Shown here piece by piece: positions 51,842-61,777 of a stretch of DNA of 64,000 nucleotides. The notes below the pieces were generated by a model. That model was given only the letters and a program-made list of their open reading frames with translations, searched no databases and was not told the origin of the DNA. Origin of the DNA: Chryseobacterium lathyri (GTDB lineage Bacteria; Bacteroidota; Bacteroidia; Flavobacteriales; Weeksellaceae). The position numbers and the translations under genes were made by a program. Location of the stretch: assembly GCF_030812195.1 (NCBI RefSeq), contig NZ_JAUSSF010000001.1, positions 992,001 through 1,056,000 on the forward strand, in the 5' to 3' direction. Position 1 is the first letter of the stretch, and every line of letters starts with the position of its first letter.

Positions 51842-51857
51842 AATCGATTGCGCAATT
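51842..51857 (-). promoter_or_regulatory. CGATTGC-type site upstream of the PL11 gene
   Basis: AATCGATTGCGCAATT, 31-46 bp before the start codon, in the 75-bp gap after the GH106 gene. It contains the palindromes CAATCGATTG (51841-51850) and ATTGCGCAAT (51847-51856), both with central CG. The best of the shared sites and a likely operator or internal promoter region. Confidence 0.45.
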
Positions 51858-51886
51858 ATTTTGATATCCTCTTTTTCATTTTTGTT

Positions 51887-54664
51887 CTATTTCGAATAAT
51901 ACAATGGAAATAGCAGAATTTCCCCATCCAACCCGGAAGGCTGAACTTTCCATTTGGATGCATCAAAAGCTTTATAATCAATATTTACAAAATTGATCTC
52001 GTGGTAATTACGCCACTGAATTTTATTCTGGTCCATGTAACGGATTCTATTGGCCATTAGATTGCAAACTTCAATCTGAATAGTGTTTTTTCCTTTTTTA
52101 AGATATTTCCCGATGTTAATTTCAAAAGGAATACTCCAGACAATTCCCGCTTCCTGTCCGTTGACAATCACCTTTGCACTTTCATACAGTTTATCGAATT
52201 TTAAAAGATAATCGTTTGCATTTTTCTTCTTCAAATTTAATGTGGTTGTATAAACACCAGTCCCAGAAAAGCTCTGTGTTGCAGGATCTTCTAAAAAATT
52301 AGTCCAGGGTTCTAATTTCTTTATTTTTTTTGATTTTGGAAGTTTGGGGCCGCCTTCTTTGAAAGTCAGCTGCCAGACTTTATTTAAACTGATAGGAGAA
52401 TCTGTCTTTTCAATATATTTCCATTTTGTGATGGAATGATCAACAGTTTCACTATTTTTTAAAATTAAAGATTGTCCGGGTTTCAGCTGGATTCTTACGG
52501 AATTATTTTGTGTTTCCGACACTCCGGAATTTCCGTTTTCCGGATTCATGATCACTGCCTGCTTTCCTGTATAGTTTAGGGGAATAAATTGATTAATGTC
52601 CTTTGCAGTATGGTTAACAATGAAATAGTATTTCCCTCCGGCAAACTGTCTTCTTACAAACTTCAATTCGGTTTCCGTTAATTTTTCTCTTTGTATTTTT
52701 AAATATTCCAAGCCTTTTTCAATATCAGAACTTAAAACAATTTTTCCTTTTCCGAAGGTTGCTATTTTCATATTTTCACTCTGAATCTGAAATGGAATCT
52801 GAGCCCACAACGATTTTAATTTTGCTCTCCTTTTTTCGACTTCAAAGTTTCCGGGAATATCTTTTGGCACGTTCTGAAAAATAACCGAAGCACCATTTTG
52901 AGCTAATTTGAGAATATTATTTAAAGTAGTTTCCTGCAAATAAGTTAATTCAGGAATTATTAAAACCTGATAAGAAGATCCTTCTTTTACAGTCTGAATT
53001 TTTTGATCTTCCGATGTCGATTCGCCAATCATCTTGTCAGAGATCATATCTAGAGAATAGCCCATTTTGTTAAGTTTCGTCAAATTCTCATACATCGGCG
53101 TTGGCTGCAACCATTTTTCCACGTTATGAACTTTGAAGGTTACATCCTTCCCTTTCGGATTGGCCCATTGGTCATAAATCGGCCAGTACATCAACAGTTC
53201 GTTATCAGATTTCCCACTCTGCAGAATACTTTGAGTACGTGCCACATAAGAATTTAATCCTGTCAAATGTGGCCACAAACTATTTTCCGAAACAAAATTA
53301 ACCGATGCATAAAACAGCCAGCCCGGAAAAGAAACATCGGCAGGTGTATAAGTCGTGCCATGGTAAAAAACGTGATTGATCCCCGATAAAAAAACCTGCT
53401 CTACTTCGGGTTTTGCCTGTGACCACGAAGTTTTAAAATGTTCTGTAAGCCAGGTAAAAGTTTCGTTTGAAATTAATTGCTTGCCCGACACATTTGCAGC
53501 TGATGAAGCAAATTTTAACATGTTGAAATCAGGAATATCAGATTTTTGAATATCTGCGCTATCTCTTCTCAGCCCAGGAATATCAAAAATTGAGCTTCCG
53601 AAAGTTTCAGACTCCGGAATATCAACTGCAGCATACAAATCCAGTAAATTTCCTGGCGATCCGTGAGCCTGATTCGTATTTTTTGAGTTTTTGGAATGAG
53701 CCCAGTGCGTAAAATTCTTAGTAAAATTGTCCAAAATCAATTCGCTTAGGGTTTCCCTGTAATCTGATTTTATTCTTCCGGAAACTTCATTTTCCTCATT
53801 GCTCACTAAATATTTAATGTATGGACTTAAATCATATCCGCGTCTTTTTTTAAACTCAAATTTAAATTCCGGCGTCCAGTCAGCATTATAAACTTCATAA
53901 CTATCATTAAAAAAAGAACGGATTCCATAGTTGGAGTTTCCAAAAGCTTTATCGAAAGTATTCAGATAATCCTTCACTGCATTTGGTGAAAAATGGTCTA
54001 AAGTATACCCTTCTCCACCCGGAGCTGCACGCTTTACTTTTTGTAAAGTTTTACCTATAAAAACGGCGTAAATCGTCCATTTCCCAGAATCCGGGTTCCA
54101 ATTAAGAGAACCGTAGTTTGTTATTTTATCGGTTAAGACAACTGCTTCATTTTTTTCGTTGTAAGCAGTTACAATATCTAACTTTATTGTTTTTAAATCC
54201 TTTTGTTTTTGATCTTTCAGAATAATTTTCTCAGAAAACTTTTCACCTGATGAAATCGTATATGTCTGGACAATCATTTTTGTGGCAGCATCTTCTTCAC
54301 CAACCTGCGGCCCGCCGATTGGCCAGCCTGTCCCGACAGCCATATCAACTCCCATATTCAAACTTTTCGCCTTGTTTGTAGTGAATTGAAGCATTTGCAT
54401 CCATTCCGGGGAAAGATATTTGATGTATTGATTTTCAAAGCTTTTCACTCCGTAAATTGGAACGATTTCTACGCCTCCAAAACCTGCTTCATTTAAAGTT
54501 GTCAGCTGTTTATCCAATCCTTTTTCATCAACTGCATTTCCCATCCACCACCATCGTGTCCACGGCTTTGCCGTTTCAGTGATTTTTGGCCACGGATTTT
54601 GAGCGGAAAGATTTCCGAACGTAAAACAAAATATGCCTATCTTAAATATAGATTGAATTTTCAT
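51887..54664 (-). CDS. Alpha-L-rhamnosidase-like glycoside hydrolase, GH106
   Basis: Start set at 54664 (925 residues, MKIQSIFKIGIFCFTFGNLS), 11 bp after the esterase gene. The open frame reaches back into that gene without a leader. The mature start PWPKITETAKPWTRWWWMGN and the following AGFGGVEIVPIYGVKSFEN with VDMAVGTGWPIGGP are characteristic of GH106. The C-terminal beta-domain (GTGVYTTTLNLKKKN, AKVIVNGQEAGIVW) is a galactose-binding-like fold. It removes terminal alpha-L-rhamnose from RG-I oligosaccharides in the periplasm. Exact linkage specificity cannot be read from sequence. Confidence 0.93.
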   Translation of the reverse strand: MKIQSIFKIGIFCFTFGNLSAQNPWPKITETAKPWTRWWWMGNAVDEKGLDKQLTTLNEAGFGGVEIVPIYGVKSFENQYIKYLSPEWMQMLQFTTNKAKSLNMGVDMAVGTGWPIGGPQVGEEDAATKMIVQTYTISSGEKFSEKIILKDQKQKDLKTIKLDIVTAYNEKNEAVVLTDKITNYGSLNWNPDSGKWTIYAVFIGKTLQKVKRAAPGGEGYTLDHFSPNAVKDYLNTFDKAFGNSNYGIRSFFNDSYEVYNADWTPEFKFEFKKRRGYDLSPYIKYLVSNEENEVSGRIKSDYRETLSELILDNFTKNFTHWAHSKNSKNTNQAHGSPGNLLDLYAAVDIPESETFGSSIFDIPGLRRDSADIQKSDIPDFNMLKFASSAANVSGKQLISNETFTWLTEHFKTSWSQAKPEVEQVFLSGINHVFYHGTTYTPADVSFPGWLFYASVNFVSENSLWPHLTGLNSYVARTQSILQSGKSDNELLMYWPIYDQWANPKGKDVTFKVHNVEKWLQPTPMYENLTKLNKMGYSLDMISDKMIGESTSEDQKIQTVKEGSSYQVLIIPELTYLQETTLNNILKLAQNGASVIFQNVPKDIPGNFEVEKRRAKLKSLWAQIPFQIQSENMKIATFGKGKIVLSSDIEKGLEYLKIQREKLTETELKFVRRQFAGGKYYFIVNHTAKDINQFIPLNYTGKQAVIMNPENGNSGVSETQNNSVRIQLKPGQSLILKNSETVDHSITKWKYIEKTDSPISLNKVWQLTFKEGGPKLPKSKKIKKLEPWTNFLEDPATQSFSGTGVYTTTLNLKKKNANDYLLKFDKLYESAKVIVNGQEAGIVWSIPFEINIGKYLKKGKNTIQIEVCNLMANRIRYMDQNKIQWRNYHEINFVNIDYKAFDASKWKVQPSGLDGEILLFPLYYSK

Positions 54665-54675
54665 TTTCTTACTTT

Positions 54676-55998
54676 TTAGTTTCCATCCGGCTTTAAAGAT
54701 TCCATAAATACACTTTCCGGCCAATGAAATTTTTCGAAAGGATCAGGTTTATTTAAATCAAAACCTTTATAATTTTTAGAAATAAATTTACTCAAAGGTA
54801 GCTTCTGATCGACCATACTTTTTACCACACATTTTGCCAATTCATAAGCACCATATGTATTAAAGTGAGTATCATCTGCCAAAGCATCCGGTTGATTGGG
54901 ATAAGAATTTGCAGGATAATATACAAATGCTTTTTTAGAATTTTCCGGTCCCATTGCTTCAAACAGTGTTTTACTCATTGCATTCAGGTCAATTAAATAT
55001 ACATTTTCTTCTTTTGCAATTTCCCGCATTGCATCAGGAAAATCATCCAAGGTATTGACAATCTTATTATTTTTATCAAAAACTCTTCGATTCATTGAAG
55101 TAACTAAAACCAGCATCACATTCAATTGTTTTGCATTATTAATCCATTCTTTAAGTCTTTTTCTATATCCGGATTTCGTACTATTCCCAGATTTTTGATC
55201 ATTATGCCCAAACTGGATAAATAGATAATCTCCAGGCTTTATCTTGTTCCAAATCTTATCGATTCGGTGGCGGTCTTCAAAGGCTTTCAGTGTTTCTCCG
55301 CTTTCGGCATAATTGGCAACAGCAACTTCTTCCGGGATAAAAAAATACGGCAGAATCTGTCCCCATGATGCCCAAGGTTCGTAGAGCGCATCTACTACAG
55401 TAGAATCTCCAGTCAGATAAATGGTTTTCGCTGTTTTGTTGGGTTGAAGGATTATTGCACAAACTTTTGGAGCTTTATCATTAAATTCAATCGTCAATAA
55501 ATTGTCCCAATGTAAATATTTTCGTTCTCTTGGCTTTAATTTCACAATTCCAATTTCAACTCCCTCCTGATTACGAAGTATACTATCTTTAATGTGAACG
55601 GTTATTATTTTTTCGACGACTTCGCCTTCTTTTGTTTTTACATCATCCAGCATCAGACGGCGGTTTTCCACACGAACTGTTGTTTGAGAAGTTCCTTTAG
55701 AATCACCTAAATTTAACCTAATATCGTAATTTCCTTCCGGAATTACCACTGAAAAATAGAAAGGTTTGTCGCTGGTAATATAATCTCCCGTCAAAGCATC
55801 TCCTCCTCTGTCAACTGATTTTAAACCGGAAATATCCATAAATCCATAACCCATTTTTCTGTCAAATTTAGAATGTTCTGTGATGGGAATAAAACCCTCC
55901 TGAGTTCTGCTTCCACCAAAATCAAATTTGAAATTGGTTTGTTGGGCAAACATTGATGAACAAATAAAAATTGCTATAATTCCTATCCAATTTTTCAT
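54676..55998 (-). CDS. Rhamnogalacturonan acetylesterase, SGNH/CE12
   Basis: A 440-residue secreted protein (signal ending SSMFAQ). An N-terminal galactose-binding-like domain (~20-185, FKFDFGGSRTQEGFIPIT) precedes an SGNH hydrolase: S199 (TGDST), the G of block II, GHND at 264-267, and D375-x-x-H378 (DDTHF). CE12 enzymes remove acetyl groups from galacturonate of RG-I, exposing the backbone to lyase and hydrolases. It lies between GH2 and GH106, 2 bp after the GH2 gene, in one operon. Confidence 0.92.
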   Translation of the reverse strand: MKNWIGIIAIFICSSMFAQQTNFKFDFGGSRTQEGFIPITEHSKFDRKMGYGFMDISGLKSVDRGGDALTGDYITSDKPFYFSVVIPEGNYDIRLNLGDSKGTSQTTVRVENRRLMLDDVKTKEGEVVEKIITVHIKDSILRNQEGVEIGIVKLKPRERKYLHWDNLLTIEFNDKAPKVCAIILQPNKTAKTIYLTGDSTVVDALYEPWASWGQILPYFFIPEEVAVANYAESGETLKAFEDRHRIDKIWNKIKPGDYLFIQFGHNDQKSGNSTKSGYRKRLKEWINNAKQLNVMLVLVTSMNRRVFDKNNKIVNTLDDFPDAMREIAKEENVYLIDLNAMSKTLFEAMGPENSKKAFVYYPANSYPNQPDALADDTHFNTYGAYELAKCVVKSMVDQKLPLSKFISKNYKGFDLNKPDPFEKFHWPESVFMESLKPDGN

Positions 55999-56000
55999 AA

Positions 56001-58856
56001 TCAGTCCGTTAAAATATTGACTTCCGGCATTGTAAACTGCTTTACTTCATCACCCAAATCCGGTAACCCAAAATAAAAATACAATGTTCTTTTAAAAGTT
56101 TCATTGAGATGATTCAACTCACTTTCTGGTCCAAAAGCTGAAGTTTCATTATTAATATTAAATGCTAAAACAGTTCCTAATGGTGGAATTGCATCCAAAA
56201 ATGAAATATTTCCTGTTGGTAATTTGGGAAATCCTTCCGCACCATAAATTCCATAAAGATCAAAGAGCCTTACAAACATTTTTTCTTCTTTTGTTCCAAT
56301 GGTAATTTTTCCTTCTGCTGTGTCAAGTTGCAACCACGAAACATCATCAAAATATCCTTTAAATTCCGGATAAATCCACGGTGAAAAACCTGTTCTGGTT
56401 GAATTTTTAAGATTTTGCCAAACATTATAAGTCTGTCCCTGAGTACGGTTTTTCCAAACATGATAAGGTCCTTTGCCCAACCATTTTGCACTGATAACAT
56501 AATTTTCAGGATAATCAAAACTTACTCCTGCAAACAGATAATCGCCCGAAAGAGAGTATTCATAATTTAGTTCTAAAATTCCGTTGGAATTAAGTTTCCA
56601 GTTAATTTTTTTTCCGTCTTTGTATACAACTTCAATGATTTGATTTTCCGCTTCTGCAAAAGATTTTATGGCTGATAATTCAGCTTTTCCATTTATGAAA
56701 ACTGGCCCGTTTCGGAAGGTCATTTTTTTGCCTTTTTTATCAAGAATTACTGATTTTAATAATCCATCTTTCTTACTGATTGAAAATTCTTTTTCTTCTG
56801 ATTTTAAAATAAATAAAGAATCATTTTCTCCCACAGAAACCGAAGATTCCTTGGTTAAAATTTTCTGAAATTGTTTTGAAATTTCATGATTAGACGAGAT
56901 TTTCCAGATCCAAGTATAAATTTCTTTTCCAAAAAGATCAGTCGCCGTTAATGATAAAGCTTCACTTTCTTTCCAGTTTGCAGGAAGATTAAGTTTGATA
57001 TTTCCTTTTTCCGTTGATTTTATATCCGGAGATTCTGCTTTTCCTTTTTGAAGAACATCAAATCCGGATTCGGAAGAAAATGGAGTTTTAAATTTCATCA
57101 ATTTCCACTCAAACTGACACTCATTTAAATTGGTAAAATGGTAGCGATTCTCAACCGGAATGATTCCGTTAAAATTCTTTGGCAATGTTTTTAACTCAAT
57201 TTTTACCGGACTGTAGATTTCCCGAATCGCATAAAAACTTCCTTCTTTTTCGCGATGCGGACCAACGACTCCATCCGGAGCATTGATAGCATTCACGTCA
57301 ATTTGATTATTAAAATCGGTTCTCACCAAACCTTCATCTGCAAAAGCCCAAATGAATCCTCCGGCTCCTTTTTTGGAATTCCAGTGCAGTTCCCAATAAT
57401 CGGCTAAAGAAGTTCCACCGCCGCCATCGTCCTGCGCGTGCAGAAATTCAGTCGGCATATAAATACTTTCTCCATCAAGGATTTTTTTTGTGCTGTAATA
57501 ATCTTCGTAATGATTGCAATCGATTCCGTTGAAAGCATTTCCAGGTTTGTGATGAGCGTGAATTACAGGACGATTTGACAAATCATATTTTGCAAATTCT
57601 GTGTCCAAATCAAAGTTATGCCCGCCCTCGTTTCCATTGCTCCAAAAAATTATTGACGGATGGTTTGCATCTCTCGTAACCATTTCTTTCACAAGCTTTT
57701 TGCCAACTTCCGTGCTGTACTTTTTTTGCCAGCCAGCAAGTTCATTCAAAACATACAAGCCCAATGAATCGCAAATCTGAAGAAAAGATTTATTCGGCGG
57801 ATAATGAGCACATCGAACGGCGTTCATATTCATTTCCTTGATGAGCTGAACATCCATCAAATCGATATTTCTGTTGACTGCTCTTCCTGTTTCAGGCCAC
57901 CAAACATGACGATTGATCCCTTTCATCTTGATCTTAGTTCCGTTGATGTAAATTCCGTCACCTTTTCGGATTTCAATGGTTCGGAAACCGAATTTCTCTT
58001 CGGTTTGGTATATATTTTTTCTGTTTTTATTTAAGCTAAATTTAGCTTTGTATAAATTGGGAGTTTCTGCTGTCCAGAGTTTTGGATTTTTAACGGAAAA
58101 TTGAATTTGTTTTAAAGTATCTCCTTTTTGAATTGTAATCTGAGATTCACCAATCAGAATATTTTTACCATCAAATAATTCTACTTTTAACTGATTGGCC
58201 GCTTCAATTCCTTTTAAATGTATATTTGAACGAAAAGTCCCGTCTGCCGCGGCTTCAATGACTGTCCACGAAATATTTTCTATCGGAGTTGCTTCAAGAT
58301 AAACGGGTCGGAAAATCCCTCCCAAAACCCAATAGTCTGCAAGATGTTCTGCATTATTAACGGATTTATCGGCAGACATTTTGGAAACTTTAACTTCAAG
58401 AATATTTTGTTTTCCGAACTTTAATTTGTCGGAAATATCATATTTAAATTCATAAAAAGCACCTTGATGAATTTTGCCTGCGGGTTGTCCGTTGATTTTC
58501 ACGTCGGTATCAGTCATTGAGCCTTCGAAAACAATGTTGATTGATTTTTCTTTCCATGAATTTGGAACAAAAAACTTGTGTTTATAAAGACCTACTTCGT
58601 CATTAAATTTGAATTTTTTACCATAAGTCACATAATCTCTTCCATAATTATAGGACCCGAATCCCTGCTGTTCCCATTGTGACGGAACCTGAATTTTGTT
58701 CCAGCTTCCGGATTTCCGTCCTCCAGTGATCCAAAAATCCCATTCTTTTGTATGCTCAGAATCTGTCCCGCTCAAGAACTGAATTTCCTTAGATTGGGAA
58801 TGCAATAATTGGGAGCATAAACATAACAGAACGAATATTTTGGATAAACAACTCAT
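56001..58856 (-). CDS. Beta-galactosidase-type glycoside hydrolase, GH2
   Basis: A 951-residue secreted protein (signal ~1-20). GH2 order: jelly roll (~40-190), Ig-like domain, TIM barrel with MKGINRHVWWPETGR, acid/base E410 (FWSNGNEGGHN) and nucleophile E470 (YMPTEFLHAQDD), then C-terminal beta-domains. In RG-I loci such enzymes trim galactan side chains; beta-galactosidase activity is likely but beta-glucuronidase or beta-mannosidase specificity cannot be excluded. Its start overlaps the GH28 gene by 4 bp, indicating coupling. Confidence 0.92.
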   Translation of the reverse strand: MSCLSKIFVLLCLCSQLLHSQSKEIQFLSGTDSEHTKEWDFWITGGRKSGSWNKIQVPSQWEQQGFGSYNYGRDYVTYGKKFKFNDEVGLYKHKFFVPNSWKEKSINIVFEGSMTDTDVKINGQPAGKIHQGAFYEFKYDISDKLKFGKQNILEVKVSKMSADKSVNNAEHLADYWVLGGIFRPVYLEATPIENISWTVIEAAADGTFRSNIHLKGIEAANQLKVELFDGKNILIGESQITIQKGDTLKQIQFSVKNPKLWTAETPNLYKAKFSLNKNRKNIYQTEEKFGFRTIEIRKGDGIYINGTKIKMKGINRHVWWPETGRAVNRNIDLMDVQLIKEMNMNAVRCAHYPPNKSFLQICDSLGLYVLNELAGWQKKYSTEVGKKLVKEMVTRDANHPSIIFWSNGNEGGHNFDLDTEFAKYDLSNRPVIHAHHKPGNAFNGIDCNHYEDYYSTKKILDGESIYMPTEFLHAQDDGGGGTSLADYWELHWNSKKGAGGFIWAFADEGLVRTDFNNQIDVNAINAPDGVVGPHREKEGSFYAIREIYSPVKIELKTLPKNFNGIIPVENRYHFTNLNECQFEWKLMKFKTPFSSESGFDVLQKGKAESPDIKSTEKGNIKLNLPANWKESEALSLTATDLFGKEIYTWIWKISSNHEISKQFQKILTKESSVSVGENDSLFILKSEEKEFSISKKDGLLKSVILDKKGKKMTFRNGPVFINGKAELSAIKSFAEAENQIIEVVYKDGKKINWKLNSNGILELNYEYSLSGDYLFAGVSFDYPENYVISAKWLGKGPYHVWKNRTQGQTYNVWQNLKNSTRTGFSPWIYPEFKGYFDDVSWLQLDTAEGKITIGTKEEKMFVRLFDLYGIYGAEGFPKLPTGNISFLDAIPPLGTVLAFNINNETSAFGPESELNHLNETFKRTLYFYFGLPDLGDEVKQFTMPEVNILTD

Positions 58857-60232
58857 TTGGCAGCAATGTCGGAATCGTCTTTTTTGTCGTAAGATTGGCC
58901 TAAAGAAGCAACTTGGGTTACATTTACTTTAATTTTTTTCAAATTTTTAATGGCGTCCAAATTTTCTTCTTTAGGTTTTAGCGCTTTTATCTTTAAGTTC
59001 TCAAATGTGAAATCTGTCAAATCGTACAGGTCTGATTTTTCAACATCAAATGCTATTTCACAACTGATATCAATATTTTTTATCAGAATATTATTTGCTA
59101 AAGATTTTCTAGGTCTTTCTTCCCCTTTTAAATCAAAAAACTGATTCCAGCCTTTTACATACAGGAAGGTTTTTACATTGCCCGTGATATTTTCAACCGT
59201 AAGATATTCGTAATGCTGAGGAGTATCTGGTCTCATTTTAAGATGTAACAATCTCGAAGCATCTTTCACCTTTGAGTTACGCAGAATTACATTATAATTG
59301 TGGATAGATTCGCTGCCACAAGTCAGGACGCTGTGACAAAACCCAAAGCTGTTATCTTCGATGATGATATTTCTGTTTTCTCCATTTTCAGGCGCTTTAT
59401 CTGCTTTCGGGCCTTTTCCGCCTTTTAATGCGATGGCGTCATCATTCACCGACATATAGCAATTTTTAATCAGGAAATTTGTGCAGGCATCGATATCAAC
59501 AGCATCTGTACTTGGTGCTTTTACCGGTTCTTTCGGCGCAAGAATTGTCAAGTTTAATAATTTTACAAATTCACTTTTATAATAGTGGGTACTCCAGAAA
59601 GGGGAATTTTTTATGGTAATTCCTTCAACCTGAACATTTTTAGAATTTGAAATATAGATGATTCTCGGTCTCATTTCGTCCATATTGGTACACTTAGGGT
59701 TCCACTGGCGTCTTTTCCAGAATGCTTTCCAAAAGCGCAATCCGTTTCCATCCAGCGTTCCTTTTCCTGAAATGGTAAAGCCATCCAGCCCGTCCGCGTT
59801 GATTATTGCCGGAAAATATTTTACAGTCTGTCCCTCCATTCTTGTTTCTACAACTGGAAAATCACTGATATCATCACTTCCTTTTAACTTTGCACCATTC
59901 TCCAAATGCAAATGTGTTCCCTGTTTGAAGAAAACGGAACTGACCAAGAATGTCCCTTTTGGCACAATGATGACACCGCCGCCATTTTTAGCCGCCAGAT
60001 CGATGACAGCCTGAACCTGTTTTGTCTGAAGAACCGTACTGTCATTTTTCACTCCGTTATCGGTAAGAATATATTTTTTACCAAGTTTATTGATGTCTGT
60101 AGATTTATTTTCTTTAAACCATTTGGGAATTTTGGTGCCGTCAGGAAATTTATCCTGGCTTTTTACTCCTGGTGAAAACAATAAGAGTACAAACAGAGAT
60201 AATAAGAAGTTTGATGTATTTTGAGATTTCAT
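58853..60232 (-). CDS. Polygalacturonase-type glycoside hydrolase, GH28 (second copy)
   Basis: A 459-residue secreted beta-helix protein (signal ~1-25). GH28 catalytic residues: D243 (PSTDAVDIDAC), D264-D265 (SVNDDAIALKGG) and H300 (FGFCHSVLTCGSE). Here DDAIAL and CHSV replace the DDCIAI and GHGG of the GH28 at 25264, so the two belong to different subfamilies. It probably removes galacturonate from RG-I oligosaccharides. First gene of the long minus-strand arm, with a 445-bp divergent promoter region before it. Confidence 0.92.
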   Translation of the reverse strand: MKSQNTSNFLLSLFVLLLFSPGVKSQDKFPDGTKIPKWFKENKSTDINKLGKKYILTDNGVKNDSTVLQTKQVQAVIDLAAKNGGGVIIVPKGTFLVSSVFFKQGTHLHLENGAKLKGSDDISDFPVVETRMEGQTVKYFPAIINADGLDGFTISGKGTLDGNGLRFWKAFWKRRQWNPKCTNMDEMRPRIIYISNSKNVQVEGITIKNSPFWSTHYYKSEFVKLLNLTILAPKEPVKAPSTDAVDIDACTNFLIKNCYMSVNDDAIALKGGKGPKADKAPENGENRNIIIEDNSFGFCHSVLTCGSESIHNYNVILRNSKVKDASRLLHLKMRPDTPQHYEYLTVENITGNVKTFLYVKGWNQFFDLKGEERPRKSLANNILIKNIDISCEIAFDVEKSDLYDLTDFTFENLKIKALKPKEENLDAIKNLKKIKVNVTQVASLGQSYDKKDDSDIAAK

Positions 60233-60677
60233 AATTTATTTTTACTATAGATCCTAATTTTTTATTACTAAAAATTAGCACTCAAAAAGAATGGCAAAAT
60301 AAAGGAATATCATTTAAATAAAACTTATTCGATTTCCTTTCATAAAAACAGCAAATAATTCTCAACTGTATAACGAAAATTATTCTTTTATTTCATTTTC
60401 ATAAAAATAGACATTTTGGGAATGTACACTATCCTGCTCTTTCATGTTGACAGGTTTCCGAATGATTTCAGTTGCAGGAAAATTTCAGTAATTTTTAAAA
60501 ACCATCCGTTTTTCAAACTTTCTTTTTTTTAACCCAAGGCAGAACTTCTCCGATTATAATCATTCATAATCTTATATAAAATCATAAAATTTCCTTTTTG
60601 ATAGACATAATTTGATTAAATTTACGACTATAATGTATGTTATTTTGACATACCGAAAAATTTCAGAAAAAGTACGT
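60233..60677. other. Divergent promoter region between GH28 and the LacI regulator
   Basis: No gene. On the minus strand CATGAAAGAGCAGGATAGT (plus 60428-60446) resembles half of the double-CAG site: CAGGAT preceded ten bases earlier by CATGAA. Several TTTG tracts could be -33 boxes. The operator for the LacI protein was not pinned down here. Confidence 0.4.
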
Positions 60678-61706
60678 ATGAATAAGAAAAATGCCACAAT
60701 ATATGACATCTCGAAAAAGCTCAGCGTAAGTGTGGCAACTGTTTCTAGAGCATTGAACGATCATCCGAGAATAAGCCAGGCAACGAAAGATTTGGTGAAG
60801 AAAACCGCCAAAGAAATGAACTACAAGCAAAATAATCTTGCCAAAGCTCTGAAAAGTGGGGAAACAAAAAACGTAGGGATTATCGTACCTTATATTAATA
60901 CCAATTTCTTTTCATCTGTGATCCGTGGAATTGAAGAGGAGCTTTCTCCGCATGGTTATCATGTCATTATCTGCCAGAGCCATGAGGATGTAAATATTGA
61001 GAAAAGACACTTAAATACCTTGCTTAACGCTCAGGTTGACGGAATTTTCATGTCCGTTTCCAAGACGACAGTTGATACCGAGCATATTCAGAATATCCTG
61101 GATACAACCAATACCCCCATTATATTTTTTGACCGTAAAAAGGATATTTCAGGAATCAGTACGGTGACTATAGATGACTATCGTGGCGGTTATTTGGCGA
61201 CTGAACACCTGATTAATGAAGGTTACAGAAATATTTGTCATTTTTCCGGGGACTTAAATTTAGAAATTTATGAGAACCGTCTAAACGGTTACAAACAGGC
61301 TTTAATTGACAATAATTTAAGCATAAAGGAAGAAAATATTATCACAACCGGCAGTTCGATCGATGAAGGAATTGATGCAGTTAAAAAACTTTGGGATCAG
61401 AAATCCATCCCGGATGCCATCTTTTCATCAAGTGACTTTGCTGCGTTGGGCGCTTGTCAGGAACTGAAAAAACGTAAAATTAAAATTCCACAGGAAGTAG
61501 CTATTATTGGCTTTTCAAACGAACCTTTTACCCAATTTATGGAGCTTCCGATGAGTTCCGTTGACCAGACTCCTGTAACGATGGGGAAAATGGCGGGACA
61601 GGTTTTTATTGAAAGCGTAAAGGAAAATGGTTCTGGTGTTTCTATTGAGAAGAAAGTTGTGCTGGCACCGCAACTTTATATTAGGAAGTCTTCTAAGAGA
61701 AAATAA
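60678..61706 (+). CDS. LacI-family transcriptional regulator
   Basis: Start set at 60678 (342 residues), because LacI proteins begin with the HTH a few residues in: MNKKNATIYDISKKLSVSVA, then TVSRALNDHPRISQATKDLV. The frame upstream to 60612 has no family support. The hinge helix region is NNLAKALKSGETKNVGIIVP, followed by a periplasmic-binding-protein fold with FFDRKKDISGISTVTIDDYR and PDAIFSSSDFAALGACQELK. Position between the RG-I enzymes and uxaAB suggests galacturonate or a related uronate as ligand. AATCGATTGCG sites before rhaT and the PL11 gene are candidate operators. Confidence 0.93.
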   Translation: MNKKNATIYDISKKLSVSVATVSRALNDHPRISQATKDLVKKTAKEMNYKQNNLAKALKSGETKNVGIIVPYINTNFFSSVIRGIEEELSPHGYHVIICQSHEDVNIEKRHLNTLLNAQVDGIFMSVSKTTVDTEHIQNILDTTNTPIIFFDRKKDISGISTVTIDDYRGGYLATEHLINEGYRNICHFSGDLNLEIYENRLNGYKQALIDNNLSIKEENIITTGSSIDEGIDAVKKLWDQKSIPDAIFSSSDFAALGACQELKKRKIKIPQEVAIIGFSNEPFTQFMELPMSSVDQTPVTMGKMAGQVFIESVKENGSGVSIEKKVVLAPQLYIRKSSKRK

Positions 61707-61716
61707 TTTATAAATT

Positions 61717-61777
61717 TCTTTTGTCTTGAAACAAAAGAAACAAAAATTCAAGACTTGGAAACTTCCGCTAAAAAATA
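61717..61777. repeat. Dispersed intergenic element, copy 2
   Basis: TTTCTTTTG and CAAAAGAAA form a 9-bp hairpin around TCTTGAAA (61715-61740). TTCAAGACTTGGAAAC and TTCCGCTAAAAAATA follow, paralleling 48619-48670. It starts ~10 bp after the LacI stop, so it might double as a 3' structure. Confidence 0.7.

Noticed and set aside
57514..57526. GCAATCGATT core inside the GH2 gene as an operator
   Set aside because: It encodes a plausible protein segment (GIDCNHYED), so chance is the simpler explanation.
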